From positions 24,195,798 to 24,259,797 of the forward strand of contig NC_134374.1 of assembly GCF_035582795.1 (NCBI RefSeq): DNA of 64,000 nt, read 5' to 3'. The stretch comes from Mycteria americana. Lineage: Eukaryota; Chordata; Aves; Ciconiiformes; Ciconiidae. The translations under genes were made by a program, and so were the position numbers. The notes under the pieces are model-generated. The model worked only from the letters and a program-made list of their open reading frames with translations. It was not told the DNA's origin and made no database searches. Shown here one piece after another: positions 1 through 13,597 of the stretch; the stretch's first letter is position 1; each line of letters starts with the position of its first letter.

Positions 1-3000
1 TAGAGCTGTGGCAATGGCCCACTCCAGATCACCAAAGAGGCCACTTGGAGCCATCTTCATAATCAGAATAAAACAGCAAAGAAGACACAAAATGTTAAGA
101 TGCCAACTTTATGTGGTCACTAGTGTATCTTGCAGAGGGGTTTTCTGTACTTTAATTTCTATTTTAATTCTCTAATTCTCTTTTTAATCCCCCCTTCGCT
201 CATTTATTACACCACTTTGCTCATTGTTTGCACCACCTAAAGCTAAACTGGTTTAATTCACATACATCTCAAAGCCAGACTGCATCCCTACATCTTGCTT
301 TTACATTTCCACTCTTTGATAATAGCTTTTACTAGCAGCCCAGTTTAAATTCTTAATTTTAGCTAATTCCTCTAAATGCGCAATGATTCTTCAACTGGAA
401 AGGAAAGAGAGTAGCTCTGAATGATCCATATGTTGAAGTACTGTATTTTCATCGTTTAAATGATAAACTTCCCATCAAATATCCACAAATGTACATTCAT
501 GACTCCCATCCAATGATCTATTGGCCAGCGGCACATACATTGTTTTAATTTATTTTGGAGTAAAGGTGCTTTCCTGCCGAGTTTGAATAAGCTCGCTATG
601 TACCAAACAGATGTTCAATAAAAGAGAGACTTTACTGAATATGACATATAAACACAGGGAAAGAGGATGAAGGACGGAAAATTACAGGATGTATGGATTC
701 CTGGTTCATCAAACAACAGGCCACAGTTTTAATCGGGGCCCTTTTATGGATGGAGCAGTAATGCAACAGAAGGACCGGGGATGTCTCAGGAGAAGGTAAC
801 ATCTATGTGTTGCTTGTGGTGGAATTAACTTTGGTGAACCCACTGTGACACCACACAGTTTCCCCGTCCCCTGCAGCAGCGCGATGGCTTCTTTAGTTGC
901 TAAACTGTTCTGCCCGTCATGGAAAAAACCACCTAAAAAAATTCAACTGCATGATCTGGGAGAATTAAAGGGTCTGGAGGTGGGCACATGAGGGTTTCCT
1001 CCCACCATGTAAAATATCCAGTTTTGCTCTTGCCAGTCTTAAAATGGCCAAGTCTTGCCTCTATTCAGGCTTTTCCTATTTGGAGAGAGGTGCTGTTTAA
1101 GGAGGCATTGAGGAGAGCAAAGCCGGCCTGATTCATCAGGAGATCAAAGAGGGAATGCTGCCTTTGAGATAAAGATGTCTTTGCTTTGAAAGGTTTCTCC
1201 TTTGTGCAGGAGTGTTGCAGCGGGATGTCCACCCACCGGGGAACATCTCTCTGGGTGGGACACCTCCTCCTAAGAGAGACACAAGAGGAGAAAAGTACCT
1301 ACTCTGCCTGCTCCCGGTGAGCTTAACCTTGGGGGCAAAGTCGAATTTTTGGATGTTTCTGTCAAAGTGAGACTTTGGGCCTGACCTTCTCCAGACCCGC
1401 CCCGGCTTCACGGCCAGATGCGAGCAGGGCAGCACAACTGTGTACGATGTGCCTCCACCTTCTTGACAGATAATTAAACTCAAAGCTACATCATTTAAAA
1501 CTGGAAAACCTTAAAACCCCACTGAAAACTTACTTATTTGCAAGCGCTCGCAGATGTGAATCCCAGTGCTGATTTGCTAAGGCAGATTTATTGTCATTTT
1601 AAGCCTCGCACTTTGCCACGCTTGTCCAGGGGCAGTTCATAAACAGTTTTGCCTCACTCTACCTTCCAGTATTGATGTGTCGAAGTGGTGAAAACTTCAG
1701 GTGTTTAAATACTTTTGTGGGCATTTTGGTAAAATCCGATGATGCAGAAGGTGGCCTGGCTCCTGCAGATGTTCCCGTCAGCTCTCTCCATCTGCATTAC
1801 TTGGTACTTTCAAAATCAGTCCTAGTAGTAGTGATAATAGTAGTGATAACGTCCTGGCATGCAGTGTGAGACAACCTACACGCACATCGTTAAGCTGCTG
1901 AGGCTTTCTGGAGAAGGATAACAGAATCAGTTTATGCTGAAGACTAATAAGACTGCACATTCTGTCTTCATTTGTGTCTGCATGCCAATTTACTTCAGTT
2001 TTGCAGTTGGTAAAGACTAGCATAATAATCTGGAAACCGCAGTATCCCCAGCCCCACGGGCATGGCTGAGAGCCTGGAAGGGCTCCTGCTCTGAAAGCAT
2101 CCTGGCTTGCAGATGCTGGCTGACAAGGTGTCGGAAGAGCCCGGGATTTTTCACTGTATAATGGAATGGAGAGAAAAGGTAAGCAGCAGTTACTGGTGAA
2201 GAGATTTTTGTCACTGAATTGTATACTCAGAATGGGATTAGCGTTCTCCAAGACCAAAGCTTTGGTCATTCTGGCAATACCTGACTGCTTCAAGCTGAGG
2301 TGGTTGTCCCCAGGGCTGTGCTCTGCAGTGGGAGCTTGGCGTCACAGGCTGGGCTCCAAATATTTACAAACAGGAGCAAGAGCTTATGAGGGAACTGGGA
2401 TCCATCAGACTATAGCCTGTCTGGCTTGAATCAACAGCTACGGAGACTTTGGTGTTTTGATTTTTATTTATTTTAAATCACCAGGTCCAGCAGCAGGACT
2501 TCAAAACCCTTGGAGTTAACCAAGAGTTTTACAGCATCCTGTAATCCTATGTTTATAGCATCCCTAAGCCAAAAGGAAGATTGTGATGAAGGTTGGTTTT
2601 TTTCTAACGTAGTCTTTTTGAGACTTTCATTAGCATGTTTGAGCTAGAGAATATATTTGCTGGTATCTTAACTGCACAGATGAACGTAACCACTCACTGA
2701 GTGGGAGCGGCATGTAAATGGCGGGGGCTATTTTGGTGGGATCTGTAAGTGGCAAAGGGAATCACATTTGGGAGCCGAAGATTTGAACAGAAAATTGTAA
2801 TGATGAAGCCAATCAAGCTCATTAGAGCTGTTATTTTAATTCCATCTTACATGACTGAGTATATTTAAAGCAGCCATGGCAGCGGGACCTCTAGTCTGTA
2901 TGTGAATGAAGACTCTTCTGAGAAGCCTTTTAATTCTGAAAGGGAAAAAGTAACTCGGCACTTTCCAAGCTTGTCACCGACACGGTTGAAGCTTTACTTC

Positions 3001-5342
3001 TTCTTCTTCCCAACAGTCGTGACTCAGAGTAAAAACATTATTACCGATAGTTATTGAAGGTAAATCTCTACGTGCGTTACTCGGTGGGAACACGCAGGCA
3101 CTTGCAATGACAAACTTTCTTTCAGCAAATTCTCAGCTTTGCTTAACTCTCTTACATTCACTTTTTTAGAAGGAACTTCCTTTCTGCAACCTACAAAACG
3201 GGTGTTCCCATTTAGACATGTGCAAAAGGATGATCAAATAGCGAGTACCTGCACCTCTGAGCTTTTCAGCTGCAGGTGTGAAAATCCGGATGCATAGTTT
3301 GCAAGGAAAAAAAGGAGCTTAAAAAGAAAAGACTTCCCTTCTGAGTGAGTCCTAAATACACTTGCTTCTTTTCCCTCTAACTCACACGCTACTGTAGGGC
3401 CAGGAAGAAAAAGACCAATGTCTCAGGCAATCTGCTGCTGCACGTGCACAAATCGCCCCCAGCCAGCACCACGAAGGGTTGTGAGCTAGGCGCCACGTTC
3501 CAAAATGCCTGCTGGTGTGACGCGGCTGGGTAAAACAGCGTGAAACGGGTCTACAGATAAAACAAGAAGTGCCACAAAAATGCACAGAAACTGCAAATGG
3601 GAGGGTGAACTTTTTTCATCCTTTGTTGAGCACGTTTGGAAGAAAAATGGGAACACTGGTAAAACCCCAAAACTTTTAGAAGTCTTTAAGGGATGACAAG
3701 AGGTTAAGAGACAAAGGTTGGGGTTACTGTAAGAAGCAGAGGTTCGAGGCAGGCATTAATCAGTCAAAATCTCAATAAAGGATCACCGTCTCTAAAAAAA
3801 AAGTCATTCCATTGTGAGCAGTAGGTGAGAATGTTCAAATGCCAACAAGGTAATAAACATGGGACTGAGAAAGGTGAGTAGGATATACGGGGAAAGAAGA
3901 TGGCCAAAATTAAAGGCAAAAGAAGAGCTGAAGGAAACAAAAGGTCTAAGTGATAACCGGCATCAGACCTAACTACTGTTCTTTTAAAGAAGGCACTGAG
4001 ATGCTAACCTGGAGATTTATAAAGCTCTTCTTGGGCCCAACATGCTAGTTACCTTCCAGTTGAGATGAGAAAGTAACTCATCTGTGGAACTGTGATTGGT
4101 TTCTCCAAAATACAGAGCAAGATTTGTTAATTTGCAATGGGGAAGCAATATTGTCCCTTTAATAATAGATTATTTTATATCCCAGTCCTCAGCACGAGCC
4201 ACCAGCCATTCAGAACCAAGCAGTGAATAAATAGGAGTTTGCAACATCAAGTATGATAAATAAATAAAAGCCCATGTAGACTTATTGCTTCGTTACTGCG
4301 TGTAAGTACCTCCAACCAGGAGCACCCCATCTCCTGTGCCAGCTAATGAATTCAAGCGTGATGCTGAAGTTTCAAAACACTGAAGCCTGGGCAATATTTT
4401 TAACAAGACGGATTGACAGTTTTAATAATTCCCAGATCCCAAACACGTATGAAACGAGCCCTTGATGAGAAAGGTCTGATTACAAATAACCTGCAGAGAG
4501 ATGAAAGTTCGCTTTTAATATCTGGTTTTTAAAGTCTGCTTTAGACTTTCAAGAGGCTTCAAAAGAAGGCAAAGACTAGAAAACAGTTTGATTTAATACT
4601 GTTAGATGTGTGAAATAAAATGCTGGACAATAAGAGATGTAAAACAAGCAACAAGTGCAAAGGACTTAAATCAAATTAAAGAGCTAATTGAAAATAATGG
4701 AATTAAAACCTTTTCTGGTTGTTTTTATTCATCTGTTTTTCATCACTGTTTGCAACAGCATTTTTTTTATCTTCTTGACTTTGAAGAACAAACTTTCTCT
4801 GCCATAAAAGACAATGATTTTAATCAGTATCTGAAATGTCATTCTATGGGGATGTAGATGCTAAATGCCAGTCAGGAGGAGAAGCACCATCACGGCAGCC
4901 AGCGGGGCAGCCAGAGAGCTATATGGCCTTTGTCTATAGAGCTTTCTGATACAACATCCTGATACCGACTCACTTTATCTCCCGTTACGGTGATCCTCGC
5001 TAACATGTCTTTGCTTTCATTCTCTGTACTCTCGAAAGGAAAGAGGTTTTTTTCCCTGTAGTAGCATACACACTCATAGCTTCAACCGTGCAAACCTCTG
5101 CCTCCGGTGAGGAACTGCGAGGTAAGGGCAAACTGAAATCTCTTTTGAGAACAGTTTTTGCTCAGGTCACCCAATATGGAGATACAATTTTTTTTTTTTT
5201 TTTTTTTTAAAGGCCTTCAGTGTGTGTTTAAACAACTGAAGAGAAACGGGGGTTGCATTAGACTATTTATGCGTCTTCCTCTTCATAATAGCAAAGGAGT
5301 GATTCCGCGGCAGTGGGATTGGTGTGAATGTAAAGCTGCCTG

Positions 5343-5392
5343 TGCTGTAGGGACATACACGCTCTATGCTATAGGGACATACACGTTCCTGG
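5343..5392. repeat. Short tandem duplication
   Basis: TGTAGGGACATACACGCTCT is followed at once by TATAGGGACATACACGTTCC, a duplication of about 27 bases with few differences. Confidence 0.85.
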
Positions 5393-7092
5393 TGCAAAGC
5401 CACCGCAGCGCGGGAGACCAGGTGTCCCAGCCGGAACGCAGCTACCCGTACGGCTCTTCACTGTCCCACTTCTCTTACCCTCCCCAGTGCCATTGCCCTG
5501 CCAGGCTGACATCTCCTTGCTCTTCTCTCTCCCCTCCCAAGCCCAGCGCACCTCCTCTGCGTTCCTCCAGCCGTTTCTGAGCTCCGGGGCAGGAATGGCT
5601 CAGCAAAGATGCATTTGCCCAAAGGGTCTACGAAGGCCAGAAGTCTGCAGTGCTTAGAAAAGTAGAATTGAGTAGCCCATGATTGCAGAGTGCATCTGCA
5701 TGGGGGTGTTACCTACAGTGAGGGAACGCTTTGCAGAGCAAAACTCAACCGGAGCCCACCAACCTGTTAAATGCATTTTGTACAGAAAAATCCCACTGCG
5801 AATCCCTGTCTTCAGTGTTCAGAAAGTTCCTCTTTTTTTTTTTTTTAACAGGAGCTCACAGAAATAACATTCCCATGGCTATGCCGGGCGGCACGGCGGG
5901 TTCGGCTGCCCCATGGCTTTAGGGGTTATTTCTGCTTTACTCCATCCTGCGCACAAGCTAGCTGTGCTGCCTTTCTCATGGGCAGCTTCATTTTAAATCT
6001 TGAAGAAGAACGGGGGAAAAGCCAACTGAGAAAACATGATGACAACTCCCCTGCTTGTGGGAATGGTATTTTTTAAATGAAATTATTTCCCCTGTGTACT
6101 GCTACGCTGCCTCTTCATTAGAGGGAGAGGAGAAGCGTGTACGCTTGCCCAACACCGAGCGCTCACGGTACGCGGGGACTGCATAAAGAAATCATTTCTG
6201 GGACTAAAAACCAAACTGTCACTGCTCACTGCTCCTTAAGTTTGCTGAAATATCCAATCAGTCTCAGTGGGGTTTTGCAGGAAAAGGAATTAACCAAAAA
6301 AAAAAAAAAAAAGGAAGAGAGAAAACCCACCAACCCCAGTGCGTTCCCATAATGAAGGGTCTAAAAATGCCCCACTCATTGACGCAAAATTACAGTTATT
6401 GTTTATCCTCCTTCTACTTCACACAGCTTTATACAATACGCACGACGAAAAATACAAGCAAACAACCGACACATTAGTTAAGAGACCTTCCATTTTACTT
6501 TGGCAGTTCACGATAATGGAATTTAATTGTGGAAAAAGCTGAATAATTTTAGCTGAATGTCATTTGGTTCATTCAAACTGGGAATCAGGGACATTTTTAA
6601 CAAAGGTTTTCAAACTTCTTTTGAAATCAGGAAGCTGCTGTGCACAGATAAGGGGAGAGGTTTGAGGATTCTCTATCAGAAATTTCAAGGTTTTTTCCAT
6701 CTGTTTTTTCACATTAACTGGTAATTATCCAGAAAGGCACATAATAGTGCAGAAATGACAGAAGCTGACAAAGGTTTTCCTAAGATATGTAAATTGTCAG
6801 TGATAGGCAAGGTGCAACAGAAAGGCTTTCTGCAGCACAATTATTTATGCCAGTTTCATTTGCTTTTAGGTAGCACTGATGGCATACCGCACCGCCGTGC
6901 TTATCACAGCCCCTGCACGTTCCCTCCACCACCAGCACGCAGGAAAGATGGCAAAAACCAAGCTTGAAGGTTGGTGGTCCCCTCCGACTCCGCTATTTTA
7001 TATTAAATACATGTGCGCGTGTGCCTGCGCGTATAGATATTTCTGAGGACCCTCTTGTTTATTAGAACATTCCCCTTCATTTCTCACGCCGC

Positions 7093-7109
7093 ATAAATAA
7101 ATAAATAAA
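7093..7109. repeat. (AAAT)n microsatellite
   Basis: ATAAATAAATAAATAAA, about four units, in intergenic sequence. Confidence 0.85.
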
Positions 7110-10100
7110 CGAGCGGGACCCTTCCCACCGAAACAGCTTCCACGTATTGGTTACGGTCGGTCTACGAGTCCACCTTCCTCGCAGCAGCGTTCTTTGAGGG
7201 AAGATGTGTTAAAAGAGGCACTCAGCCGCGTGCATCTGACGTTCGTTAGCCCTTTTCACTGATTGTGTGTTTTCGGCAAATAGGTGGGCCCGTTAACGAT
7301 GCTCAGCTAAACTCCCTCCGCCGGCTGAGGAGCCCGGCTATCGCTGCGCAGTGCTCCTCTGGCTGGGGTCGAAGAGCTGGGTGGTGGGACAGCCACTCCA
7401 TCTGCTTTCAGAAATTCAGTGCTGGGATGGCCGGATTCAGATACTCTTAGCTTACGCTTCTTCAGGGAGAAAAGACCCGCTGTCCCTACGCTGCCCAGTC
7501 AGTCTGAGGAATTACTACACATAGGAGTGCGAAATGCCACCCCTCCGCGACGTGTCCCTGCAGGTCACCAGGCTGGGCTCCGGGTCTTGAACAGCCTTTT
7601 ACACGGGTATTTTAGGTCTCTGCAGAGGGACGGAGGGTGGAGGTTTGATAAATACCTCCTTTCACAAGGAGAGGTTGGGCTTCTGAGTCCTTCTGGGAGG
7701 TTAATTTTTATTTAAGTAAAGCGTGAGGGGCTGCGCACAGGAGAAATTCCTGCCTGACCCTCACCGCACTCGGCTCATACCGGAATTACGGGCTTTAATT
7801 AATCTTTTCTGGGAATAGGACTTCATATGTAACTACATACGTAACAAGAGGTTATAAGATCTTTAATGGATGAAAGGACTTTACCTATCAGTCCCTGATG
7901 TAGTGGTACCAGAGGTATTATGGTGGTATAATTACTTCACATTACCACGTGAGTGATGTTAAGTTACTCTGATGGGAGGTGTTTCCATGTGTGTCTGGGG
8001 GTGGAATTAATTTCCTTTGTGGTAATAATAACTTAGGTAATGGGGGCTGTGAGAAAGTAAACAAGGATGCAACGCAATAGGTTTATATAGAAAAAAACCC
8101 CAAGATTGTATTTGAAAGTCAATGGGCTTAGCTATTAGCTATAAGGACCTTGTCTCCTATCTCGAGCTTTGTTTTCCCAAATCAGGAGGCTGGAGATCAA
8201 ACCCATGTAAAAGGCTTCGGGATGGAGGGGAAGGATTCGACCCACCAGAGCTGCCGGGGCTGCAGGCTGCTGCCCGAGGGGCTGCTATCCCTGCAGGGAC
8301 CAGCCTGGGAGGTTACTTGCTTGCTTTATTTCTTTTTTTTTTTAATTAAAGACAGATTTTCTTTCAGGTGCTTTCATGCCATAAAGACTAGACAAAAACT
8401 TTCAAAAGCTGCTTTGCTTGGGCAGTGCTTAACTTCATCAGGAGGTGCGGGGTCGGAGGCTTTGGACGTAACGTCCCAGCTGCCACGGAAATCGCGGCTG
8501 ATTTATGGGGGCTGCAGCCCAAAGACGGCTCCTCTGCTCGTGCCCCTTTTGTACCCCCACATCACACGACTCTTTCCTCTCCTGCCTACGGCTGCCGTTC
8601 TCGGCACAGCCCCTGGTAGCGCTGGAGGGACAAAACCCCCAGCTCCAGCAGCTGACGCCGGGCCGTCGCTTCGCTGCGCGCTGGCAAAGCCCCCGACCCT
8701 CTCCTTTGCCTCTGGGCTTCTCCCCTTCAGTGCGAGTTTGGGCTAAGCAGTCACACCAGCATGAATCGATCATGCCTGTTTTTTAAGTAGAAGCTGATAT
8801 ATTATTAATTGCAAGGGGAGGGAATCCCCGGAGGAGACCCCAACTCAGTCCCAGGAGAAACCCTGGGACAAGAAGAGGTGGGGGACCAGAGCCCAACCCC
8901 GCCTGGAAATAGATTTTGGGAATACGCAGGTTATGAATCAGGTGTCTGGCCCAGCAGTGTACTTCTGGTATTTTTACAGAGTATTTAGGGTATTAAAAAT
9001 TGCCTGAGTGGTAATTATTTCATTGAACATTCTGGATTCGCTTTGGGTTTACCTTTTAGGTTTTTTTAAAATAAAGTTTCAATTAGACCAAAATCTGTCA
9101 GGCCTGTGAAGAGGGTCTCAGGTGGTCTGTGCAGGGTGGAGCTGAGGCCGTCGCGCTATTCTCACGTGCAGACGTCAGGTTAGAGCTGGCAGAAGAACTT
9201 TGAAAAGGCACGAAGGCACTTAAGGGCAGAAACCTCTTTTACTGGGTAACAGATAGAGCCGGGCGAAACCCTGAGGATGATGGATAAACAATCACGGGAA
9301 CGGTGGCACGGATGCAGCTTCACTACCGTTACACGTTTCTGCATTTGCTTGTCGGGACGTTTTGGCCACCCTGTCACTGGCAGGCAGGCTCCTGAGCAGA
9401 GGGAGGGTGCCGCCAGCCCCCAGCCCTGGGTCCTGCCCTGAAAGCAAGTCCTGAGCAGTTTTTCAGCCTCAAACTACTACAGAAAGCCTGAAAAAACCCA
9501 GAGGACCATGTGCCTGAGTGTTCTGCCAGCCTGGAGCCTGATGTCCCCATCAGCCAATGCCACACGTCTGCTTGGAGAGTGAAGGGGGGGGAAAAGCATC
9601 AGCACAACTCATGTGAGCAGTTGTACTTATCCAGCAGAGCTTGAATTTTGGCCATTAAATGATTACGGTAAAATACTTACCATCCATCTACAGCCAGAGA
9701 ATTATTTACTAAAGCTATTCAGCAAATAATTGGGAACAATGAATCTATCAAAGGAAATTGTATACTGAAAAAGAGGTGAAAATCACTGGAGGAGTTATTC
9801 ACTTCAACTTATTCACTCAGCCCTGCTAGTAAAGGGTTGAAATACGGTCTTCAAGGAGTCTGTACAGGCACGGGCGACTGTATGCAATGGAAGGAGGGAA
9901 GGGTAAGAAAAAACACTGAGGCTGAAAAAAGCACTGCACCAAAACATACCCATTCCCGTGGCTCTTGCTGTCCCCTAATCTCCCTAATGACGCTCAGCAG
10001 CTGCTCCTGGAGTGCCAGTCTTCTGGCAAAGCAAGGCACGGCATGAAGCGCCCAAATATATCTCCTGGTGCTTGACTTTAAGGTTGACTATACTATGGTA

Positions 10101-13100
10101 GAGAGGAGAGCGTTATATCAGAGTCCGAGCTCAGAGCAGCAGCTCCCCGTAGCCACGTTACATGGCCCGGGCTGAGATCTGTAATGATATAGGAGAGTTT
10201 TGCTCACCTGCATCAATTTTCTTTGTAATGAGATGTGAGTGGTGGTCAGTTCGGCTGTTACGGGATTTCACTCTTGTAGACCTTCAGTTTTATACATCCG
10301 ATGAGCTTCATGTTAAAAGAGGATGAATTTAAAGTACGCTAAAAGCTTTGATTAAGGAGTATGCAAGAAAAACATCCCCCTTTTTAAAAACAATGTCCCT
10401 GTGCCCAAGCACTGTCTCCTATAAAATACCCCGCCCAGTTTTCCTTCTTCTGTTTTAATCCGGGACTCTGAATTTCAGAAGTGCTTCTGATTTACCCAGC
10501 CTGGCAGTGGAAGGTTCGGAGTCAGAAGGGATTTCTGGAGGTGATGTGTTTTGCCTAGGTCCCTTGCTGCAAAATTTTGGACACGCTTTGAGCAAGCAGT
10601 GCCCCTCCTGAGCCGTCTCTCCCAGGGAAGCTGAAAATCATGAAGTAAATGGTCACTGGGGATGGCAGGAGCTCTGCATCTTTCTAGGTCATAAAAGGAT
10701 GAAAAAAAGAGCAATGTAGAAAAAAAAAAAAGCTTTAAAAATATCATGTTTTCATTGACCGAAAACTGCCAGCTTCTGCGATGACAGACCTCCCAAACAT
10801 CATACCCAGCATTTTGGGGGGAAAGGGGAAGGAATCAGAACAGGCAAATGTGGAGGTCAAAATGCACAGAAATGGCCTGAATGCATCGTCCGGATTACTG
10901 GATTTTCTCTGCAGCCTCTTGTTAGATTTTGAAAGAAAAAAAAGGAAAAAAAAAAATTAAACGTATTTCAGAGTCATTGAACTGTGCTCACATTAACTTA
11001 CACGAAAATTATTTTTAATTAAATGAACTTCCCCTGTTTGTAGCTGGAAGGTACTTATGTGAGATAAAAACTCCATTCTAATAATGCTGAGACTCACCAC
11101 CACTTAATTAGCCTCACAACTCAAGGCAGACCGAGCGGGAAGGCGAGTGGGGAGGTGGGCTTGTGCTGCTGGGTGGGATTTTGGGGAGGGATGCTCCCTC
11201 CTACGGCAGCCCCCATCCCAGAGCCCACCCAGCACCGCGAGGCACGCCGGGAGTGGAAATCACACCTAGTATTTGACACAGTTTGTGGCAAAAGCAATTA
11301 TAATTAACATTATATTAAATATTAAGTCAAGATCATAAAATGTTGATTGGTACTGATTAGCTGCATAATCCATAATTAGAAATCACTGCACCCTTCACCA
11401 GGTACTGTAGTGCTTCGCTTATGATTTCACCGCTAAATTAAGCGAGTGATTCAGCTTTTGCCCTGAGTTTTACTTTTGCATTTAATTTAGGTCAGAACCA
11501 CATTCAGGTGAAGAAAGGCACAAAACCTGCTCCCGTTGGGGCTGTTCCCAAACTCTCCATCCCAAAGGCAGCTCCCATCACTTCCGCACCCGTGGGAAGG
11601 GGATGGCCAAATTCTCCTTGACCAGCCCCAGCACTGCTTCGGCCGTGTGTACAAGACATAGGAAGATGAAAGCTCCTTGTGTATTTACTTACCCTCAAAA
11701 CGGCGAATGCAAAAGGTAGAGCCGAGGCTGTACGTGCCCTCCTGGCTGCTCTCGAGCCAAGGCAGATAAGCCAGCATTAGGCAGCTCCGAGATAATGATT
11801 TATTGCCAGCATAAACTAGGAGTACGGTGATACCTTAGCAAGGAGGGAACAAAAGAACACTCTTTTTACTCTGATTAGATTTTAGAAGACCGAACCCATC
11901 TGTGCATCGTTCATTAATGGGATGGAAACACCACCCCTTCGGTAAAACAGTTTGGAGAGTACGGGCTGGCAAGCTGCTGCAGGAGGGCGAGTTATTCGAG
12001 ATGCTCAGGACGGCTTGCTGCAGCAGCCCTGCCTCCCTCAACAAGGCCTTCCCCCGACTCTGTGGGTCCGTTTATCATGGATATCCAGTTATAACGGATA
12101 ATGTCGTCATCGCACACTAGGAAGCATTCAAGTTTTGTGAAACCGAAAAACAAAATCCGCTGACCGTAAGATTTTATGTCTTCGCTACTGTTTTTTCAGG
12201 GACTGCCTTGGCTGGAGACCTCTCCGTGATTTTCCGTAGCGTTTCCGGATAAAAATAATAAAACTCGGCGGATAAAATCCCAAACCTGTGGCAGCCCGGC
12301 CATCAGGAGGGAACCAGCTGTACTTGCTTGAACTCTGGCAGCCTCCTCGCAGCACTGCAGGCAAGCGGGTCCAGAGGGAGCTTCACAGGCTGAGCTCGGC
12401 GCCCGCTGGCAAACCCAAGGCTAGAAAGAAAACACACTGTAATAATTTTTCTTTTCTGAGGGCGCTCTTTGGAGTCCTATGGAAGAAATCTCTTTATTCC
12501 TTCTGCAACTAGAGCACATGTTGTTATCTTTTGCACCGATTAATATTGCCTGGGAGTGGAGATGAGATGCTGGGCAGAGCCCGACGCTCTCAATCAATTA
12601 AATCAATGCAGTCGTGACGCTCCACCGATTTTCCCTAACCAAGGATTTGGCCTAAAAGGCAGTGTACACAGCGTTACGGAGGACACATGGAATCACAGAT
12701 AATGTGGCTGCCAGTCAGGCTGAGAAAAACAGGAAAGCTCTGCTCCGGGTCCTCATTTCCCTGTGATGGGCACCATGGGATGGAGCCCTGGACCAGGTCA
12801 GGGAGGCACTGCGCCCCGTGATGCTCACACACTTGTTCTTACACTCTGTTAACTATTCTTCTTATTATATCAATGGTTATATTTTTATTTAAATGATGGC
12901 TTTAGGCGTGGATAGCTTGTCTCCTTCTTTTAAGAGCTGCTTTGGGTTAGTCCAGGGAAACTCCGCTGTGGTCTCTCCTTCGCAGGGACGGCCCTTGCTG
13001 AGCTCCTCGAGCAGCCGTGTGTCCCGGGCAGATCTTTACCTGTCCCACTTCAAAGCATTCAAAAAACCAGGGTCACTCACCTCCTTCCCCTGAGCGTCCA

Positions 13101-13572
13101 GCAACCTGAAAAAAAGAAAAGAGAGGACCAAACCTTGGGTATTCTTTGCTGAAATGTTTATAGGGTCGGGATTACCTCTGAGTCCGCAGCTAAATAGGCA
13201 GATATTTGAGAAGATTCCCATGCCATCCCTATCCAAAGCAAGGTATTTCTACTCTTTCAGCACTTTCATTAGGAAAAAAAAAAAAAAGAGTAAAAAAATG
13301 CAGAATTTCCTCCCTGCATATCACCCTTACATGGGCTGCATCGAGTGCAGGCGGCTGCCACGCTGCTGGGCACAAGGTGCTGCATCCTGGTATAAAACTG
13401 TGTCTGCATCCACTTTACAGCCCTCCTCTCCTATCTGTCATGCCCAACAAATCCATCCACCCAACAGACAGCCTGTTGGCTTCAGTAATACTAAAAATGG
13501 CTATTTTTCGCCTGCAGAACCAATGCATTAACTCAGAGAAGTGCACCAGAACGAAAGCCTGGAGTCGCTGCC

Positions 13573-13597
13573 CACCCAGCCACCCACCCACCCACCC
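13573..13597. repeat. (CCCA)n microsatellite
   Basis: CACCCAGCCACCCACCCACC and following units; it opens chance proline-rich frames on both strands. Confidence 0.85.

Noticed and set aside
4606-4857. 83-codon plus-strand frame with protein-like composition
   Set aside because: No family match, no splice context and AT-rich surroundings; not enough to call a gene.
8150-8773. Overlapping frames of 100-200 codons on both strands
   Set aside because: Open frames on both strands of the same GC-rich patch, no motifs and no flanking exons; best explained by base composition.
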